A DNA stretch of 64,000 nt from Curtobacterium pusillum (GTDB lineage: Bacteria > Actinomycetota > Actinomycetes > Actinomycetales > Microbacteriaceae). The number at the start of each line of letters is the position of its first letter. Position 1 is the first letter of the stretch. The DNA is taken from NCBI GenBank assembly GCA_002025645.1, contig CP018783.1:2790001-2854000 (forward strand). Direction: 5' to 3'. The notes under the pieces are model-generated. The model saw only the letters and a list, made by a program, of their open reading frames with translations, did no database searches and was not told the DNA's origin. The position numbers and the translations under genes are program-made. Positions 1 through 7,976 of this stretch are shown one piece after another.

Positions 1-29
1 TTGTCACGGCCGTCATCTTGTCATGCACG

Positions 30-89
30 TTGGCGTTCGGAGAGGGACTCGCTACTGTGATGCCAACTGGTCATGTCCGCGCATGACCA
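30..89 (+). promoter_or_regulatory. Promoter and palindromic operator of the GntR gene
   Basis: A -35-like TTGGCG (30-35) and a -10-like TACTGT (53-58) are 17 nt apart, which puts transcription start near 65. Right there lies TGGTCATG (68-75) and its exact inverted copy CATGACCA (82-89), six bases apart. The first arm, ACTGGTCATG, recurs at 1668-1677 in front of the PTS genes. It resembles the TGGTC/GACCA core bound by DasR/NagR-type GntR regulators, so autoregulation is likely (inference). Confidence 0.6.
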
Positions 90-122
90 CCAAGACGACC
101 AGCGACGGAGCACGAGGGACGC

Positions 123-863
123 ATGACGAGCCGCATCACCGAGGGCGCCGAGCCGAAGCACCAGCAGCTGCGGCGCATCCTCCTCGAGCTCGCCACCTCA
201 CGCCTCGCCCCCGGCGCCGCGATCCCCTCCGAACGGCAGCTCATCGCCGAGTACGGCGTCTCGCGGATCACCGTGCGCGAGGCCCTCGGACAGCTCGTCA
301 ACGAGGGCTACCTGGAGCGCGTCCGCGGCAAGGGCACCTTCGTGGCGCACCGTCCCGTGCAGTCCACGCTGCACCTGGCGTCCTTCACCGAGGAGATGCG
401 CGCGATGGGGCACGTGCCGACGACGGTCGTGCTCGTGCGCGAGGAGCGGGTCCCGCCGACGGACACCGCTGCCGCGCTGCGCCTGGACCCGGACGTCTCG
501 GCCTTCCACGTGAAGCGTCTGCGGATGGCGGACGGCGCACCGGTGTCGATCGACGACGCCTGGCTCGTGGCGGACGCGTTCCCCGGGCTGCTCGACCACG
601 ACCTGTCCGGGTCCGTCTACTCGATCATCGCGACCGAGTACGGCACACCCATCGACCGGGCGCAGCAGACCGTCGCGGCGAACCCCGCGGCGGACGACGT
701 GGCAACGCTGCTCGGGACGAAGACGGGTGCGCCGGTGCTGGAGTTCGACCGGGTGTCGTACACGGGGGAGCGTCCCGTGGAGCACACCCGCTCGTGGTAC
801 CGGTCGGACCGGTACCGCGTGCAGATGGAGGTCACGGCGACGGCGCCGCAGGCGGTCGCGTAG
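123..863 (+). CDS. GntR/HutC-family transcriptional regulator
   Basis: 246 residues. The N-terminal winged helix (about residues 10-75) carries the usual GntR signature, with PSERQLIAEYGVSRITVREA followed by GYLERVRGKGTFVA. The C-terminal half is a UTRA-type effector domain (about 95-235) ending in HTRSWYRSDRYR. The length fits the DasR/NagR subfamily, which senses phosphorylated amino sugars. It converges on the PTS EIIA gene, and a motif from its own promoter recurs in the divergent PTS promoter, so it probably controls the PTS genes and itself. The effector is not shown by the sequence. Confidence 0.9.
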   Translation: MTSRITEGAEPKHQQLRRILLELATSRLAPGAAIPSERQLIAEYGVSRITVREALGQLVNEGYLERVRGKGTFVAHRPVQSTLHLASFTEEMRAMGHVPTTVVLVREERVPPTDTAAALRLDPDVSAFHVKRLRMADGAPVSIDDAWLVADAFPGLLDHDLSGSVYSIIATEYGTPIDRAQQTVAANPAADDVATLLGTKTGAPVLEFDRVSYTGERPVEHTRSWYRSDRYRVQMEVTATAPQAVA

Positions 864-869
864 CGCCGG

Positions 870-905
870 GGCCGAGTCTCGGGCGCGAGGCACCGAGACT
901 CGGCC
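870..905. terminator. Bidirectional terminator between gntR and PTS EIIA
   Basis: Perfect 13-bp arms, GGCCGAGTCTCGG (870-882) and CCGAGACTCGGCC (893-905), with a 10-nt loop lie between two convergent genes. There is no T-run, as is usual in this clade. Confidence 0.75.
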
Positions 906-914
906 GTCGGGCGA

Positions 915-1367
915 CTACGCCTCGTAGAGGGCGTCGCCCTCGCGGACGGTCGTGCCGACGGTGCCCTGCGCGATGGAGTCCGGCGCGGAGCCGAGCACCA
1001 CGACGGGGCAGATCGGCGAGTAGCCGGCGGCCGAGATCACCGAGGGGGTGAACCGGACGACGGGGTCACCGGCGGAGACGGTGTCGCCCTCCGTCGCGAG
1101 GAGCTCGAAGCCCTCGCCAGAGAGCTTCACGGTGTCGATGCCGACGTGCACGAGGACGTCGGTCCCCGCGGCTCCCTGCAGTGCGAACGCGTGCGGGTGC
1201 AGCTTCACGATCGTGCCGTCGACGGGCGCCACCGCGGTGACCCCGCCCTCGACGCCGGTCGGGTCCACCGCGACGCCGGCGCCGACGAGCTGCCCGGCGA
1301 ACACCGGGTCCGGCACGTCGGCCAGTGCGACGACCGGGCCCGCGAACGGGGTCCGGACGCTCGTCAC
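915..1367 (-). CDS. PTS glucose/GlcNAc-family EIIA component
   Basis: 150 residues, the full length of an EIIA-Glc domain. The phosphorylated histidine sits in the motif VHVGIDTVKLSGEGF. The preferred start is GTG at 1367, which overlaps the TGA stop of the EIIB gene (GTGA); the open frame extends further upstream but that part is out-of-frame EIIB sequence. It passes phosphate from HPr to EIIB. It is encoded as a separate small protein instead of being fused to EIIC as in NagE or PtsG. Confidence 0.9.
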   Translation of the reverse strand: MTSVRTPFAGPVVALADVPDPVFAGQLVGAGVAVDPTGVEGGVTAVAPVDGTIVKLHPHAFALQGAAGTDVLVHVGIDTVKLSGEGFELLATEGDTVSAGDPVVRFTPSVISAAGYSPICPVVVLGSAPDSIAQGTVGTTVREGDALYEA

Positions 1368-1600
1368 AGTTCGTCCTGGATGTCCTGCGCGAGGTTGTCG
1401 GCGACCGTGCCGACGATGACCTGCCAACCGGTGCCGCCACCGACGACGGCCTGGGCGCCAGCGGCCTGCAGTGCGGCCCTGTCGACGAGGTCTCCGTCCT
1501 CCACCTCGACGCGGAGGCGCGTGATGCAGCCCTCGACCTCTTCGATGTTCTCCACCCCGCCCAGCGCGGCGATGATGTCAGCGGCCTTGATGTCAGCCAT
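1364..1600 (-). CDS. PTS EIIB component, glucose/GlcNAc family
   Basis: 78 residues, a stand-alone EIIB domain. The active-site cysteine is in EGCITRLR, the typical motif of the Glc superfamily, and the protein ends in a short amphipathic tail. A strong GAGGAGG ribosome binding site precedes the ATG at 1600. It overlaps the EIIA gene by four bases and is divergent from the EIIC gene, so the three permease parts are transcribed from one shared control region. Substrate is probably N-acetylglucosamine or glucose, judged from EIIC. Confidence 0.9.
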   Translation of the reverse strand: MADIKAADIIAALGGVENIEEVEGCITRLRVEVEDGDLVDRAALQAAGAQAVVGGGTGWQVIVGTVADNLAQDIQDEL

Positions 1601-1633
1601 CGGTTCCTCCTCGTTCAGGGTGTGAGCGCCAGG

Positions 1634-1680
1634 TTGACATGCGTCCGGTCTCGGTTCAGACTACGGAACTGGTCATGACC
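1634..1680 (+). promoter_or_regulatory. PTS divergent control region with GntR-type operator
   Basis: TTGACA (1634-1639), a 17-nt spacer and CAGACT (1657-1662) form a probable plus-strand promoter. ACTGGTCATGACC (1668-1680) follows at the expected transcription start. It contains the perfect palindrome GGTCATGACC and shares ACTGGTCATG with the operator in front of the GntR gene at 66-75. In both places the site lies at the start point, which fits repression (inference). Confidence 0.6.
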
Positions 1681-1778
1681 GGACAGGACCGGACCTGGTG
1701 ATACCGCCGAGGTTACCTGCGCTGGCTGCACGACTCAACTCACCCCGACAGCTCCACCCAATGACGAGAGGACTTCCG

Positions 1779-3047
1779 ATGGGCACCACCACTGCCACGG
1801 ACGTGCCGGAGAAGAAGAAGCCGAAGAACCAGTCACGCCTCTTCGCCCAAGCGCAGCGGCTCGGCCGGAGCCTGCTGCTCCCGATCGCGGTCATGCCCGC
1901 GGCCGGCATCCTGAACCGGATCGGTCAGCCGGACCTCCTCGGTGCGATCCCGGGCTTCGAGACCGGAGCCGGGGTCATCTCCGCTGCGGGACAGGCGATC
2001 TTCACGTGGCTTCCGCTCCTCTTCGCCGTCGGCATCGCCATCGGGTGGGCGAAGAAGTCGGACGGCACGACGGCGCTCGCCGCGGTCGTCGGCTACATGG
2101 TCATGTACCAGGTGTTCGCCGTGATGTCTCCCGTCGTGCTCGCCGGGGTGAAGGACGCCAACGGTGACCAGGCGGTCATCAACTACGGCGTCCTGGGCGG
2201 CATCGTCATGGGTCTCGTCTCCGCAGTGATGTGGGAGAAGTTCCACCGGACGAAGATGCCGGACTTCCTCGGCTTCTTCTCGGGACGTCGTCTCGTCCCG
2301 ATCCTCACTGCAGCAGCCGGCCTCGTGATCGCCGTGCTGATGTCCTTCGTCTACCGGTACTTCGACATCGCGCTCACCGCCGCAGGCACCGCGGTGGCGG
2401 ACAACGCCGTCATCGGTGGCGGCATCTTCGGGTTCGCGAACCGCATGCTCATCCCGATCGGGCTGCACCAGCTGCTGAACTTCTTCCCGTGGTTCCAGCT
2501 CGGGAGCTTCACGAACGCCGCCGGAGACATCGTCCACGGCGACATCCCGCGCTTCCTCGCCGGCGACCCGACCGCTGGCATCTTCCAGACCGGCTTCTTC
2601 CCGATCATGATGTTCGCCCTGCCGGCCGGTGCCCTCGCCATCTGGCGCAACGCCAAGCCGCAGAACCGAAAGCTCGTCGGCGGCATCATGATCTCGGCCG
2701 CGCTCACCTCGTTCGTCACCGGCATCACCGAGCCCCTCGAGTACTCGTTCATGTTCGTGGCGTTCCCGCTCTACGTCATCCACGCGGTCCTCACGGGCAC
2801 GTCGCTCGCCCTCGTGAACGCGCTCGGGATCCACGACGGATTCTCGTTCTCGGCCGGCGCGATCGACTTCGTCCTGAACTTCGGCAAGGCCGACGGGGCG
2901 ATCTGGCTCATCCCGATCGGGCTCGGGTACGCGGTGATCTACTACTTCCTGTTCAGTTTCGTGATCAAGAAGTGGAACCTCCGGACGCCCGGGCGTGAGG
3001 ACGACACGATCGCTGAGAACACGATCGACGCGGCCACGAAGCCGTAG
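1779..3047 (+). CDS. PTS EIIC component, GlcNAc/glucose-type membrane permease
   Basis: 422 residues with about ten hydrophobic segments. The sequence has the Glc-superfamily EIIC features: LLPIAVMPAAGIL near the N terminus, GLHQLLNFFPWFQ in the middle, and the conserved GITEPLEYSF in the C-terminal third. The ATG at 1779 has GAGAGGA eight bases upstream; earlier in-frame codons lie in the promoter. No B or A domain is attached; those are encoded divergently at 915-1600. NagE-like features favour N-acetylglucosamine as substrate, but glucose cannot be excluded. Confidence 0.9.
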   Translation: MGTTTATDVPEKKKPKNQSRLFAQAQRLGRSLLLPIAVMPAAGILNRIGQPDLLGAIPGFETGAGVISAAGQAIFTWLPLLFAVGIAIGWAKKSDGTTALAAVVGYMVMYQVFAVMSPVVLAGVKDANGDQAVINYGVLGGIVMGLVSAVMWEKFHRTKMPDFLGFFSGRRLVPILTAAAGLVIAVLMSFVYRYFDIALTAAGTAVADNAVIGGGIFGFANRMLIPIGLHQLLNFFPWFQLGSFTNAAGDIVHGDIPRFLAGDPTAGIFQTGFFPIMMFALPAGALAIWRNAKPQNRKLVGGIMISAALTSFVTGITEPLEYSFMFVAFPLYVIHAVLTGTSLALVNALGIHDGFSFSAGAIDFVLNFGKADGAIWLIPIGLGYAVIYYFLFSFVIKKWNLRTPGREDDTIAENTIDAATKP

Positions 3048-3060
3048 ACGTCACCACCTG

Positions 3061-3106
3061 ACGGACTGGAGGCGCGGTGCCAGCTGGCACCGCGCCTCCA
3101 GTCCGT
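3061..3106. terminator. 46-bp perfect palindrome of the CTGGAGGCRCGG family
   Basis: The 23-bp arms are exactly complementary without a loop, centred on AGCT between 3083 and 3084. Each arm contains CTGGAGGCGCGGTGCC. It starts 13 nt after the EIIC stop and can act as its terminator. The same element recurs at 18738, 24405 and 39701. Confidence 0.8.
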
Positions 3107-3178
3107 CTCGGCGTGCGTTCCTTCCCATGCGGAGCGCGGTAGCAAGCGGAATCGCGCATTGGAGGCCGGAACTTCCTG

Positions 3179-3235
3179 CGCCCTATGCGCGGAACGGCCT
3201 CCTACGCGCGGAAAAACCTCCTACGAGCGGAACGG
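3179..3235. repeat. Three tandem 19-nt repeats
   Basis: Units 3179-3197, 3198-3216 and 3217-3235 share the pattern CCTCCTACGNGCGGAANNG, the first unit being the most divergent. They lie just upstream of the zinc-operon promoter. Function unknown. Confidence 0.6.
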
Positions 3236-3257
3236 CGCCGGCTTCGTGAGAGTGGTT

Positions 3258-3287
3258 TTGACAACCGTTATCAACTAGCCCTACGCT
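3258..3287 (+). promoter_or_regulatory. Zinc-operon promoter with Zur box
   Basis: TTGACA (3258-3263), an 18-nt spacer and TACGCT (3282-3287) lead to a predicted start at about 3294, next to the ATG at 3295, so the message is probably leaderless. TGACAACCGTTATCA (3259-3273) overlaps the -35. Its arms TGA.AAC / GTT.TCA are symmetric and match the actinobacterial Zur-box pattern. Confidence 0.7.
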
Positions 3288-3294
3288 CGTGGAC

Positions 3295-4206
3295 ATGCAC
3301 AACCGTCTCCTCGCCCTGCCGCTCGTCGCCGGCGCCGCCGCGCTCGCCCTGACCGGGTGCGCGACGTCCTCTGCCTCCGGTGACGCCTCGGGCGACGGCA
3401 CCGTCCGGGTCGTCGCCTCCACGAACGTCTACGGCTCGATCGTCGAGGCGATCGGCGGCGACCACGTCTCCGTCACGAGCATCCTGAACGACCCGTCGCA
3501 GGACCCGCACTCGTTCGAGTCGAGCGCGAAGACGCAGCTCGCCGTGTCAAAGGCGGACCTCCTCATCGAGAACGGCGGTGGCTACGACGACTTCATGACC
3601 ACGCTGGCCGACGCCTCGAGCACCAAGGCGGACACGATCAACGTCGTGAAGCTGTCCGGTCTCGACAAGGGTGGGGACGCCGAGTTCAACGAGCACGTGT
3701 TCTACAGCTACCCGACGATGGTGAAGCTCGTCGCCGACGTGTCGAAGCGCCTCGGCGAGCTCGACAGCGCGGACAAGAGCGAGTTCGCGAAGAACGCCGA
3801 GGCGCTGACGACGAAGCTCGAGGGGCTCGAGTCGACGACCGCCGACCTGAAGAAGACGTACGAGGGCGAGAAGGTCTCCTACACCGAGCCCGTGCCCGGC
3901 TACCTGTTCGACGCGATCGGACTCGACAACGTCACGCCCGAGGCCTTCTCCGAGGCGATCGAGGAAGGCGACGACGTCCCGCCGGCCGCGCTCAACGACA
4001 CCCTCAAGCTGTTCACCAACAAGACCGTCAAGGTCCTGGCGTACAACGACCAGACCTCCAGCCCGGAGACCGAACAGGTCAAGAAGGCCGCCGAGGACAA
4101 CGGCATCCCGGTCGTCGGTGTCACGGAGACGCTCCCGAAGGGGGAGGATTACGTCTCGTGGCAGCAGGCGAACATCGACGCGGTGCAGGCGGCGCTCCAG
4201 AAGTGA
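3295..4206 (+). CDS. Zinc/manganese-type ABC transporter substrate-binding lipoprotein
   Basis: 303 residues (a GTG two codons earlier is possible). It has a lipoprotein signal peptide ending in the lipobox LTGC, then a cluster A-1 metal-binding protein fold. The probable metal ligands are histidines in DPHSFE and NEHVFYSYP, and glutamate and aspartate residues towards the C terminus (YTEPVPGYLF, AYNDQTSS). The His-rich loop of proteobacterial ZnuA is absent, so the metal could be Zn or Mn. The Zur box upstream and the zur gene at the end of the operon favour zinc. The next gene overlaps its stop (GTGA). Confidence 0.88.
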   Translation: MHNRLLALPLVAGAAALALTGCATSSASGDASGDGTVRVVASTNVYGSIVEAIGGDHVSVTSILNDPSQDPHSFESSAKTQLAVSKADLLIENGGGYDDFMTTLADASSTKADTINVVKLSGLDKGGDAEFNEHVFYSYPTMVKLVADVSKRLGELDSADKSEFAKNAEALTTKLEGLESTTADLKKTYEGEKVSYTEPVPGYLFDAIGLDNVTPEAFSEAIEEGDDVPPAALNDTLKLFTNKTVKVLAYNDQTSSPETEQVKKAAEDNGIPVVGVTETLPKGEDYVSWQQANIDAVQAALQK

Positions 4207-5078
4207 CTACCCTCCAGACTCCCTCGCGAACCGTCACTGCCGCCGGCAGTGGCGGTTCCGCCGTGCTCGCGCTGCGGGACGCCGAGCTCTCCTACGGTGC
4301 GCGCCGGCTCTGGTCGCACCTCGACCTCGACCTGGCGCCGGGTGAGTTCGTCGCCGTGCTCGGGCCGAACGGTGCTGGCAAGACCTCCCTGCTCCGAACC
4401 GTCCTGGGCCAGCAGCGGCTGACCTCAGGCACGATGTCGTTCCTCGGCCAGCCGGTCCGTCGCGGGCACCGCAAGATCGGGTACATCCCGCAGCAGCGCC
4501 TGATGGATGCCGGCACGCCTCTCCGTGCGCGGGACATGATCGCGCAGGGCGTCACCGGGTCGCGGTGGGGGATCCTGCCCGCGAGCCGTGCCGAGCGCGC
4601 CCGGGTCGACCGCATCCTCGACGAGGTCGGCGCGACGGCGTTCGCGGACGCCCCGGTCGCCGAGCTGTCCGGCGGAGAGCAGCAGCGCACCCGCGTCGGG
4701 CAGGCCATCGCCGCCGACCCTGCGCTGCTGCTGTGCGACGAACCGCTCATCTCGCTCGACCTCCGCCACCAGCGCGGCGTCACCGAACTCATCGACCGGC
4801 AGCGCCGACAGCAGGACGCAGCCGTGCTGTTCGTCACGCACGACGTGAACCCGATCCTCGACGTGGTCGACCGGGTGCTCTACATCGCGGGCGGTCGGTT
4901 CCGGATCGGTTCGCCGGACGAGGTCCTGCGCACCGACGTGCTCTCCGACCTTTACGGCACTCCCGTCGACGTGGTCCGCACGATGGGGCGGATCGTCATC
5001 GTCGGTGCCAACGACGCGCACGACCACCACTGCGACCCGGACCCGCACGCTCCGGCACCGGACGAAGGGCGGATCTGA
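4203..5078 (+). CDS. Metal ABC transporter ATP-binding protein
   Basis: 291 residues from the GTG overlapping the preceding stop. Walker A is GPNGAGKTS, the signature is LSGGEQQR, Walker B is LLLCDEPLISLD and the switch histidine is in VTHDVNPI. The C terminus is rich in His and Asp (DAHDHHCDPDPHA), which may bind metal. It energises uptake together with the lipoprotein before it and the permease after it, which starts within its stop codon. Confidence 0.92.
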   Translation: MTTLQTPSRTVTAAGSGGSAVLALRDAELSYGARRLWSHLDLDLAPGEFVAVLGPNGAGKTSLLRTVLGQQRLTSGTMSFLGQPVRRGHRKIGYIPQQRLMDAGTPLRARDMIAQGVTGSRWGILPASRAERARVDRILDEVGATAFADAPVAELSGGEQQRTRVGQAIAADPALLLCDEPLISLDLRHQRGVTELIDRQRRQQDAAVLFVTHDVNPILDVVDRVLYIAGGRFRIGSPDEVLRTDVLSDLYGTPVDVVRTMGRIVIVGANDAHDHHCDPDPHAPAPDEGRI

Positions 5079-6025
5079 TGGACGTCTGGTCGACGATCTT
5101 CTCGTTCCAGGACTACGGCGAGCTCGTCGTGCTCGTGCAGAACTCGATCTGGGCGGGCGCGGTGCTCGGCATCGTCGGTGGTCTGATCGGGCCGTTCGTG
5201 GTCGCCCGGAACATGCCCTTCGCGGTGCACGGCATCTCGGAACTGTCCTTCGCGGGCGCGAGCGCGTCGCTGCTGCTCGGCGTCAACGTCGTCACCGGCT
5301 CGCTCGTCGGGTCGGTCATCGCTGCGCTCCTCATCGGACTGCTCGGCTCGAAGGCCCGCGACCGCAACTCGATCATCGCCGTGCTCATGCCGTTCGGACT
5401 CGGGCTCGGCATCCTCTGCCTGGCGCTCTACAAGGGCCGGGCAGCGAACAAGTTCGGCCTGCTCACCGGCCAGATCGTCTCGGTGGACAACCCGCAGCTG
5501 ACGTTCCTCATCGTCATCGCCGCGATCGTCGTCGCGACGCTGCTCGTGATCTGGCGCCCGCTGATGTTCGCGTCCGTCGACCCCGACGTCGCGGCGGCGG
5601 CCGGCATCCCGGTGCGGACCCTGGCGATCGTGTTCATGCTCGCCCTCGGACTCGCGACCGCGGTGTCCGTGCAGATCGTCGGCGCGCTCCTCGTGCTCTC
5701 CCTGCTCGTCACCCCGGCGGCCGCGGCCCTGCGCCTCAGCTCGCACCCGGTGGTCGTGCCGATCCTGTCGACCGTGTTCGCGGTCGTGTCGGTCGTGGGC
5801 GGGATCCTGCTCGCGCTCGGCGGAGGACTGCCGATCAGCCCCTACGTCACGACGATCTCGTTCGCGATCTGGGTGGTCTGCCGCATCGTCGGCGGGCGCA
5901 AGGACCGCCGTGGACGCGACCGGATCACGGGCCGGGACCAGCGTGGCGGGGGCGCACCGCGCCTCCAGGCCGGAACGCCGGACGCGTCGACCGACGCGAG
6001 CCGCAAGGAAGGAGTCACCGCATGA
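5078..6025 (+). CDS. Metal ABC transporter permease (ZnuB/MntB family)
   Basis: 315 residues, with about eight membrane helices of the ABC-3 family. GGLIGPFVVARNMPFAVHGI and the SFAGAS segment are typical. The ATG overlaps the stop of the ATPase gene (TGATG). The hydrophilic C-terminal tail (from about residue 280) contains one copy of the GCCTCCAG repeat (5961-5968), read as APRLQAG. The last four bases overlap zur. Confidence 0.92.
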   Translation: MDVWSTIFSFQDYGELVVLVQNSIWAGAVLGIVGGLIGPFVVARNMPFAVHGISELSFAGASASLLLGVNVVTGSLVGSVIAALLIGLLGSKARDRNSIIAVLMPFGLGLGILCLALYKGRAANKFGLLTGQIVSVDNPQLTFLIVIAAIVVATLLVIWRPLMFASVDPDVAAAAGIPVRTLAIVFMLALGLATAVSVQIVGALLVLSLLVTPAAAALRLSSHPVVVPILSTVFAVVSVVGGILLALGGGLPISPYVTTISFAIWVVCRIVGGRKDRRGRDRITGRDQRGGGAPRLQAGTPDASTDASRKEGVTA

Positions 6026-6435
6026 ACGCCGTGCAGAAGCCGAAGCGGAACACCTGGCAGCGCGAGGCCGTGCGCACCGCGCTCTCCAGCACCGAGGGGT
6101 TCGTGAGCGCGCAGGCGCTCCACCAGCACCTACGGGACGACGGATCCACGATCGGGCTGGCGACCGTCTACCGGGCGCTGTCCGACCTGGCGACCGAGGG
6201 CGACGCCGACTCCCTGCAGCAGGACGGCGAGTCGCTGTACCGCGCCTGCACGACCGACGCGCACCACCACCACCTGATCTGCCGGAACTGCGGCCGCACC
6301 GTCGAGATCGAGGCGGACCCGGTGGAGCGGTGGGCACAGGAGGTCGCCGCCGCGAACGGCTTCACGAACGCCAGCCACGTCGTGGACATCTTCGGCGAGT
6401 GCGCATCGTGCACGGCGGCGCGCACCGGCGCGTAG
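6022..6435 (+). CDS. zur: Fur-family zinc uptake regulator
   Basis: 137 residues with the Fur fold. A winged helix with the family motif STIGLATVYRALSDLA is followed by the metal-binding part HHHHLICRNCGRTVEIE, and a second CxxC lies near the C terminus (FGECASC). Both CxxC pairs of the structural zinc site are present. It is the last gene of the zinc ABC operon and starts within the permease stop (ATGA) behind an AAGGAAGGAG site. It probably represses the operon through the box at 3259-3273; other targets cannot be judged here. Confidence 0.9.
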   Translation: MNAVQKPKRNTWQREAVRTALSSTEGFVSAQALHQHLRDDGSTIGLATVYRALSDLATEGDADSLQQDGESLYRACTTDAHHHHLICRNCGRTVEIEADPVERWAQEVAAANGFTNASHVVDIFGECASCTAARTGA

Positions 6436-6445
6436 TCTCCGCCTC
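6433..6445 (+). promoter_or_regulatory. -10 element of a leaderless hydrolase gene
   Basis: TAGTCT (6433-6438) lies seven bases before the ATG at 6446, as in leaderless actinobacterial genes. Its TAG doubles as the zur stop codon. Confidence 0.4.
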
Positions 6446-7141
6446 ATGCACGTGATCCTGGTTCCCGGATTCTGGCTCGACGCGAGCGCCTGGGACGAGG
6501 TGGCCCCGGTGCTCCGCGCCGCCGGCCACTCGGTCGAGGCGGTCACCCGCGACGGCGACACGCTCGACGAGCAGGTCGCCGCACTGGTCGAGAAGCTCGA
6601 CGACGTCGCCACCCCTTCCGAGCCGGTGGTGCTCGCGGGGCATTCGGGGGCGGGGCCGATCGCGTACATGGCCGCGGACAAGCGGCCGGCGCTCGTCGCG
6701 CACCTGCTCTACGTCGACACGTTCCCCGGACCGGAGGGCGGCTGCGTCAACGACGAACTGCCCGTGGTGGACGGCGTCGTGCCGTTGCCCTCGTGGGACG
6801 TCTGGGAGCCGGCGACCGTGCGGGGCATGACGGCCGAACTGCGGGAGGCCTTCGAGCACCGTGCGATCCCCGAACCCGCCGCGGTGCCGTCCGACCGGTT
6901 CCACTACTCCGACGCCGCACGGCACACGATCCCGGCGACGGTGATCACGTGCGAGATCCCGGCGACGGACCTCGCGACGATGGTGGCCGACCACCAGACC
7001 TGGGCGGCGGAACTCGTGGCGACCGAGGAGCTCTCGATCGTCGGGCTCGAGACGGGGCACTGGCCGATGTTCACGGCGCCGCGGGAGCTCGGCGAGCTCA
7101 TGGTGCAGGCGTTGGCGCCCGCGCCGACCGAGGCGCCGTAG
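6446..7141 (+). CDS. Alpha/beta-fold hydrolase
   Basis: 231 residues of the small esterase-like alpha/beta hydrolase group. The oxyanion/N-terminal motif is LVPGFWLDASAW and the nucleophile elbow is GHSGAG with the catalytic serine. The acid residue and the final histidine (LETGHWPMFTAP) are in place. There is no signal peptide, so it is cytoplasmic. The natural substrate is unknown. It lies 10 nt behind zur but probably has its own -10 box. Confidence 0.85.
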   Translation: MHVILVPGFWLDASAWDEVAPVLRAAGHSVEAVTRDGDTLDEQVAALVEKLDDVATPSEPVVLAGHSGAGPIAYMAADKRPALVAHLLYVDTFPGPEGGCVNDELPVVDGVVPLPSWDVWEPATVRGMTAELREAFEHRAIPEPAAVPSDRFHYSDAARHTIPATVITCEIPATDLATMVADHQTWAAELVATEELSIVGLETGHWPMFTAPRELGELMVQALAPAPTEAP

Positions 7142-7189
7142 GGCGCCCGCCGCGCCCGCGCGCGGGCGCCCGCGGGCGGGCGCCCGCGC

Positions 7190-7250
7190 GTTCACTGAGC
7201 AGAAACTGTCGGGTTGCGGCACGTGACCCGACCATTTCTGCTCACTGAAC
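7190..7250. terminator. Palindromic repeat with core GTGAGCAGAAATGGTCGGGT
   Basis: The 25-nt arms 7190-7214 and 7226-7250 are complementary at 22 positions, with an 11-nt loop. A second copy is at 18664-18714. Both stand directly behind a gene, so they may end transcription. Confidence 0.7.
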
Positions 7251-7304
7251 GCAGCCGCCGGACGCGGGGCGTGCCTCCAGGCCGACGACCGCGACCGCAG
7301 CGGT

Positions 7305-7333
7305 TTGCGACACGCCCGGTCGTCGCGTACGCT
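7305..7333 (+). promoter_or_regulatory. Promoter of the rpmB-rpmG-rpsN operon
   Basis: TTGCGA (7305-7310), a 17-nt spacer and TACGCT (7328-7333) predict a start near 7340, which leaves a leader of about 227 nt before rpmB. No Zur box of the type at 3259 overlaps it. Confidence 0.5.
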
Positions 7334-7567
7334 TGACCCTTGGTTCTCCGCGTCCGCGCGGCGAGCCCAGTTGTTCCAAGCCCTCCGACCGTCGCGAACG
7401 CCGCGGTCGCGCGGTGCTCACGGCCCCTTCGACAGGGTCCGCGGGCCTGGGCGGCGCGCACAACCCCCTCGCAGACAGCCCGGTCACCGACCGAGCCGCA
7501 GCGCGTGCGTGCCAGGCAAGTGAACTTGGGTGCGGCAGTCAGCCGCACGGTACCTCAGGAGGAAACC

Positions 7568-7804
7568 ATGGCAGCAGTGTGCCAGGTGACCGGAGCCACC
7601 CCCGGCTTCGGACACAACATCTCGCACTCGCACCGCCGGACGAAGCGCCGCTTCGACCCGAACGTGCAGAAGAAGACGTACTACGTGCCTTCGCTTCGTC
7701 GTAACGTCACGCTCACGCTCAGCGCTAAGGGCATCAAGGTGATCGACGCACGCGGCATCGAGTCCGTCGTCAAGGATCTCCTCGCCCGTGGGGAGAAGAT
7801 CTGA
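7568..7804 (+). CDS. rpmB: 50S ribosomal protein L28 (zinc-free form)
   Basis: 78 residues with the L28 features [18 protein letters not shown] and TKRRFDPN. Only one cysteine remains, so the CxxC pairs of zinc-binding L28 are missing. A strong AGGAGG site precedes the ATG. It starts a three-gene operon with rpmG and rpsN and shares its stop codon with the rpmG start. Confidence 0.96.
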   Translation: MAAVCQVTGATPGFGHNISHSHRRTKRRFDPNVQKKTYYVPSLRRNVTLTLSAKGIKVIDARGIESVVKDLLARGEKI

Positions 7805-7974
7805 TGGCCAAGAAGGGTCAGGACGTTCGTCCGATCATCAAGCTCCGCTCCACGGCGGGCACCGGGTTCACCTACGTGACCAAGAAGAACCGTCGCAACA
7901 ACCCGGACCGTCTCGTGCTCAAGAAGTACGACCCGGTGATCCGCAAGCACGTCGACTTCCGTGAGGAGCGCTAA
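7804..7974 (+). CDS. rpmG: 50S ribosomal protein L33 (zinc-free form)
   Basis: 56 residues, beginning [19 protein letters not shown] and ending [14 protein letters not shown], the typical L33 sequence. There is no cysteine at all, so this is the form without the zinc ribbon. The ATG overlaps the rpmB stop by one base. Confidence 0.95.
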   Translation: MAKKGQDVRPIIKLRSTAGTGFTYVTKKNRRNNPDRLVLKKYDPVIRKHVDFREER

Positions 7975-7976
7975 GC

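Larger units (their letters stand above)
7142..7567. other. Gene-free stretch with GC repeat, palindrome, promoter and long rpmB leader
   Basis: It holds, in order: a run of GCGCCCGC-type repeats (7142-7189), a palindrome (7190-7250), one GCCTCCAG copy (7273-7280), the rpmB promoter (7305-7333), and then about 227 nt of untranslated leader. I see no open frame with a plausible start and ribosome binding site. Confidence 0.6.

Noticed and set aside
7142..7189. GCGCCCGC-rich run as a functional array
   Set aside because: Simple GC-rich sequence with no defined unit; best seen as part of the hydrolase 3' region.
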